A stretch of DNA of 31,150 nucleotides, taken from positions 1 to 31,150 of the forward strand of contig CAYTES010000010.1 in assembly GCA_964436935.1 (NCBI GenBank). The letters run 5' to 3'. This document shows, piece after piece, positions 28,386-31,150 of the stretch. The translations under genes and the position numbers were made by a program. The notes beneath the pieces were generated by a model. It did no database searches. It was given only the letters and a program-made list of their open reading frames with translations, and was not told where the DNA came from. Source of the DNA: CAYTES01 sp964436935. GTDB lineage: Bacteria > Patescibacteriota > Gracilibacteria > UBA1369 > UBA12473. How positions within the stretch are numbered: the first letter of the stretch is position 1; the number at the start of each line of letters is the position of its first letter.

Positions 28386-29654
28386 TTAAGCGGCAAATAA
28401 ATCATCCGCACCTTGCTCAAGTGCCTCCAGCTCACCTCCATCGAGTTCCAAACTGGGAATCGTGGGTAAACTGGCTCCGGCAATTCCCTGAAGATCTCCG
28501 TACATCCCGGCTGTATTCTCCAAAACTCGTTCTAGCTCTTTTTCGCGTCGTCCCCATAATTTTTGCATGGCCCGTTTTTCACGCTCCAATTCTTCTTTCA
28601 TGGACACAAAGCCGGTTACAATCATTTCCATGCGATGTTTGAATTGCGGGCCGGTCAAATACCCATAGAGCACCTTCATCTTTTCATCCTGCCCCACCAA
28701 GGACTGCCGAGACAAGGCCAATTGGGACAGATGCAATCGAATCATGGTGGTCACCGGGACGACAAACCGATCTTCCACCACCCATACGCCCTGAACGATA
28801 TCAAAGCCTTTGACGCCCTCAGGCATAACCTTGGAGACCAACACACAGACCTCCGCCTGCACCAATCCTTGATCCTCTTTCAACTTTTTAATCCAATCCC
28901 CACTCCACGCCTTCGTGCTTTTAGCCTCCCATAAAATCATCCCCGCTTTTTTCCCCCAGGTCATGTAGACCTCCTGAATCAAATCCGCGCCCCGTATTCC
29001 GGTTGGCACATCTCTAATTTGATCCATAGGGAAAGCGGATTGAAGCACATTTTTAAGATGAGCTTCTTGCGCATCGCCCTGAACCTGCATGGAACCCTGT
29101 TCGGCCTTGCGGTTGGCATCCTCAAGGGCCTTTTTGAGTTGATCCATTTGCTTATCCTTTTCTTGAAGTTTGTGACGCGCCTCTTCCTGGGCATCCAATT
29201 TTATCTGTTGGATCATTTTCTCTCGTTCTTCATCCCACTTTCGCTGAAGTTCCAATGCCATGGTTCGTTCCTTCTCTTCCAATTCACGCGCCTTTTTGCG
29301 TAAGGCCAACTCCATATTCTCCGCATCTTTGAGCTTGAGAGCCTTTTCCGCAAGTTGATCTTTGAGATCTTTGAATTCCAGACCAAACTTTTCTTGTGCT
29401 TTTTCCTGCGCGACTTTCCATAATTTTTCTTTCTCTTCCTTCATCTTTTCCTCCGTCCGCTGCTTCACGAGACTCTCCATGCCCTGCTTCTCTTTTTCCA
29501 AATTCTCCTGTTGCACTCGCAAGGACTCCATTCGATTCTGATGCTCCTGATCGAGCTCAACTCGAAGGGTGCGCTTCATATCCTGAAGCAAGGTTTCCGT
29601 GAGCGGAATCGAGGCACGGCACTGAGGACAACTGATGGTCATTTCCATAATCAA
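28386..29654 (-). CDS. DUF2130 family protein, coiled coil plus nuclease-like core
   Basis: A 422-residue protein. An N-terminal CPQC pair suggests half a zinc ribbon. Residues about 25-200 form a long charged coiled coil. Residues about 200-350 are the DUF2130 core: GDAQEAHLKNVLQSAFPMDQI, GIRGADLIQEVY and ILWEAKSTKAWSGDWIKKLKEDQ. The Asp and Glu-x-Lys pattern recalls restriction-endonuclease-like nucleases. DUF2130 has no established activity, so DNA cleavage is inferred. A second coiled coil lies near 365-395. Its start overlaps the upstream 99-residue acidic protein by 4 bp. Confidence 0.85.
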   Translation of the reverse strand: MIMEMTISCPQCRASIPLTETLLQDMKRTLRVELDQEHQNRMESLRVQQENLEKEKQGMESLVKQRTEEKMKEEKEKLWKVAQEKAQEKFGLEFKDLKDQLAEKALKLKDAENMELALRKKARELEEKERTMALELQRKWDEEREKMIQQIKLDAQEEARHKLQEKDKQMDQLKKALEDANRKAEQGSMQVQGDAQEAHLKNVLQSAFPMDQIRDVPTGIRGADLIQEVYMTWGKKAGMILWEAKSTKAWSGDWIKKLKEDQGLVQAEVCVLVSKVMPEGVKGFDIVQGVWVVEDRFVVPVTTMIRLHLSQLALSRQSLVGQDEKMKVLYGYLTGPQFKHRMEMIVTGFVSMKEELEREKRAMQKLWGRREKELERVLENTAGMYGDLQGIAGASLPTIPSLELDGGELEALEQGADDLFAA

Positions 29655-29950
29655 ACGTCATCAATGTTTTCACGAACTTCTCCCAAAGAAGACTGGAAAA
29701 TATCCATTTCTTCTTCCAACTCTTCTTGCAAATCATCCCATTCCTCTTCCGAGGCTCTTTCCAAGGTCCGAATCAATTCGTCAATCTGCTCCAGTGTACT
29801 CCTCAAATCGGCCAAATCGCGTTCGTAATCGTTTTCCATTCCGGGGTCTCCGCGTTCGGCATCCGACTGCAAATCTTCCAGCGTCGATCGCCAGTCTTCC
29901 ACCATCGATTTCACATGTTCCACATAGTCTTGACGAGCTTCATTGGTCAT
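29651..29950 (-). CDS. Small acidic coiled-coil protein coupled to DUF2130
   Basis: A 99-residue, strongly acidic helical protein (EEEWDDLQEELEEEMDIF) with heptad spacing throughout. It resembles sll1863-type stress coiled-coil proteins in composition only. The 4-bp overlap with the DUF2130 gene suggests the two products associate, perhaps through their coiled coils. No Shine-Dalgarno sequence; an AT-rich stretch directly precedes the ATG. Confidence 0.6.
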   Translation of the reverse strand: MTNEARQDYVEHVKSMVEDWRSTLEDLQSDAERGDPGMENDYERDLADLRSTLEQIDELIRTLERASEEEWDDLQEELEEEMDIFQSSLGEVRENIDDV

Positions 29951-30046
29951 AAAAAAAATTTAAATTTTAAAGGAGATGATAAGGGTTTACCTCAAAACAA
30001 ACTAAAGCTCAACCACTATAAAACGAGGCGTTTTCCCTGGCAACTC

Positions 30047-30075
30047 TTTCCATGGTTCCACAGAGGGTTTAAAAT
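30047..30075 (+). promoter_or_regulatory. Promoter of trhO, leaderless spacing
   Basis: TTTCCA (30047-30052), 17-nt spacer, TAAAAT (30070-30075), then 6 nt to the ATG at 30082. This favours 30082 over the in-frame ATG at 30076. Confidence 0.45.
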
Positions 30076-30081
30076 ATGGGT

Positions 30082-31150
30082 ATGACCAACTCATCCCATA
30101 CGCTTCGCAATACCGTTGCGCGCACCGAGGCAAAGAAAAGAGCACTCCAGGAAAATTTCAAACGGAGAACCGTTTCTTTCTATCGTTATGTGACGTTAAG
30201 CGATCCCCAAGAGTTAAGAGATGAATTATTTCGCGACTGGTCGGCACTGGGAGTGCTGGGAAGAATTTACGTCGCCCGTGAAGGAATCAATGCACAAATG
30301 AGCGTCCCGGAAACCCAATGGGATATTTTTGAACAAAAACTCAATGCTCGCCCTGAATTCCAGGGGGTCCCTTTTAAGTTTGCGGTGGAAGCGGAGGGAC
30401 CTTCTTTCATCAAACTCACCATCAAAGTCAAACACCAGGTTGTTGCCGATGGCCTCACTCCGCAAGATTATAATCTTTCCGCGATTGGAACGCATTTAAA
30501 ACCGGAATCTTTCCATTCCCTCATGGAAGAACCGAATGCCGTGGTGGTGGATATGCGCAATGGATATGAAAGCCGTATCGGTCGTTTCGAAGGGGCGGTT
30601 TGTCCTGCGGCGGAAACCTTCCGAGAAGAGTTGCCCATGGTGAAGGAAATGCTTTCGGGGAAAGAAGATCAACCGGTACTCCTTTACTGCACAGGGGGAA
30701 TTCGCTGTGAAAAAGCGAGCGCGTATTTACGCCATCATGGTTTCAAAAAAGTCTACCAACTTGAAGGCGGAATTATTCAATATGCCCACACGGTTCGCGA
30801 AAAAAACCTTCCCTCCAAATTCAAGGGCAAAAATTTTGTTTTTGATGAACGGCGGGCGGAAAAAATCACAAACGATGTACTCACTCAGTGCGATCAATGT
30901 GCGTCCCCTTGTGATGGCTATGTGAATTGCAACAATGAAGCCTGCAATCTGCTTTTTATTCAGTGTGGGCCGTGCACCGAACAATGGGCCGGGTGCTGCA
31001 AAGCCTCCTGTCGCGACATTTACCTTCTTCCGGAAGCGGAACGCCGCGCGTATCGGCGTGGGCTCAAAATAAAAGGGGTCAACATAAGTAGCTGTTCACT
31101 TAAAAGGTTTGATAATGGAAGCGAGGATATTTTTATCAGTTCAAGGAAAG
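30082..31150 (+). CDS. trhO: Rhodanese-family tRNA uridine 34 hydroxylase TrhO (YceA), open at window end
   Basis: At least 356 residues and still open at the window edge; E. coli TrhO is 350. An N-terminal acylphosphatase-like domain (about 30-125, with GRIYVAREGINAQMS) precedes a rhodanese domain (about 130-245). Its active loop is LYCTGGIRCEKAS with Cys203. The C-terminal Cys-rich region (Cys270, 273, 277, 283, 288, 295, 298, 305, 306, 310) is typical of the family. TrhO performs oxygen-dependent 5-hydroxylation of U34 in tRNAs, the aerobic alternative to prephenate-dependent TrhP, which is also encoded here. After about residue 333 the sequence (ISSCSLKRFDNGSEDIF) no longer looks familiar, and AGCTGTTCA at 31090 matches a short repeat seen elsewhere, so the end may be altered by an insertion. 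Confidence 0.9.
   Translation, partial: MTNSSHTLRNTVARTEAKKRALQENFKRRTVSFYRYVTLSDPQELRDELFRDWSALGVLGRIYVAREGINAQMSVPETQWDIFEQKLNARPEFQGVPFKFAVEAEGPSFIKLTIKVKHQVVADGLTPQDYNLSAIGTHLKPESFHSLMEEPNAVVVDMRNGYESRIGRFEGAVCPAAETFREELPMVKEMLSGKEDQPVLLYCTGGIRCEKASAYLRHHGFKKVYQLEGGIIQYAHTVREKNLPSKFKGKNFVFDERRAEKITNDVLTQCDQCASPCDGYVNCNNEACNLLFIQCGPCTEQWAGCCKASCRDIYLLPEAERRAYRRGLKIKGVNISSCSLKRFDNGSEDIFISSRK

Noticed and set aside
1..31150. CRISPR array
   Set aside because: No regularly spaced direct repeats were seen; the repeats found are pairs of inverted or direct copies.

Overview
The window looks like a chromosomal segment of a small-genome bacterium. The Candidate Phyla Radiation, perhaps a Peregrinibacteria-like lineage, fits best. 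The reasons are the large secreted CARDB-repeat protein, the SLH/lamin-tail surface protein, almost no Shine-Dalgarno sequences, and several promoters whose -10 box lies 5-7 nt before the start codon. This placement is an inference; no rRNA is present. Amino-acid biosynthesis (a prephenate enzyme) is unusual for the most reduced members of that group.

Region 1 (1-5030) is a minus-strand operon: YtxH-like protein, TyrA-prephenate dehydratase-ACT fusion, U32 'peptidase' of the TrhP type, and 4Fe-4S ferredoxin. A divergent rpsT carries a long basic tail. U32 hydroxylases of the TrhP/RlhA/UbiU-UbiV kind need prephenate and Fe-S clusters, so the operon joins a prephenate enzyme, a probable tRNA hydroxylase and a candidate electron donor. 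The last gene of the window is the oxygen-dependent counterpart, TrhO.

Region 2 (5165-13690) is accessory DNA at a tRNA gene with a CAT anticodon. Two 5'-half copies of the tRNA, each with a GC palindrome in the D-loop, flank a frameshifted GIY-YIG nuclease gene. The intact tRNA follows. Its 3' end is overlapped by a large serine recombinase gene. A 9-bp repeat of the tRNA end at 13443-13451 suggests a 7.8-kb integrated element. Its cargo is an HTH protein, a RelA/SpoT-domain protein, an SLH/lamin-tail surface protein, a PH-like protein, a 112-nt structured inverted repeat, two HEPN proteins with RX4H motifs and a small protein. Joining the two att candidates would extend the recombinase by 47 codons in frame.

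Region 3 (13690-31150) is ordinary chromosome: a ribosome-rescue release-factor-like protein, a 1325-aa secreted CARDB/TSP3 protein, a hotdog-like protein, a 1435-aa protein with two complete MutS-type ATPase modules in tandem, a ProX/YbaK editing protein, small membrane proteins, peroxiredoxin Bcp, a multi-pass membrane protein, a TPR protein, a rhodanese, DUF2130 plus a small acidic partner, and TrhO. Two short inverted-repeat elements (MITE-like, ends GGAACC, flanked by YTAR) sit exactly at stop codons.

The most novel candidates are the single-chain tandem MutS, the prephenate/TrhP/ferredoxin operon, and the tRNA-targeting serine-recombinase element with its predicted integration-dependent C-terminus.
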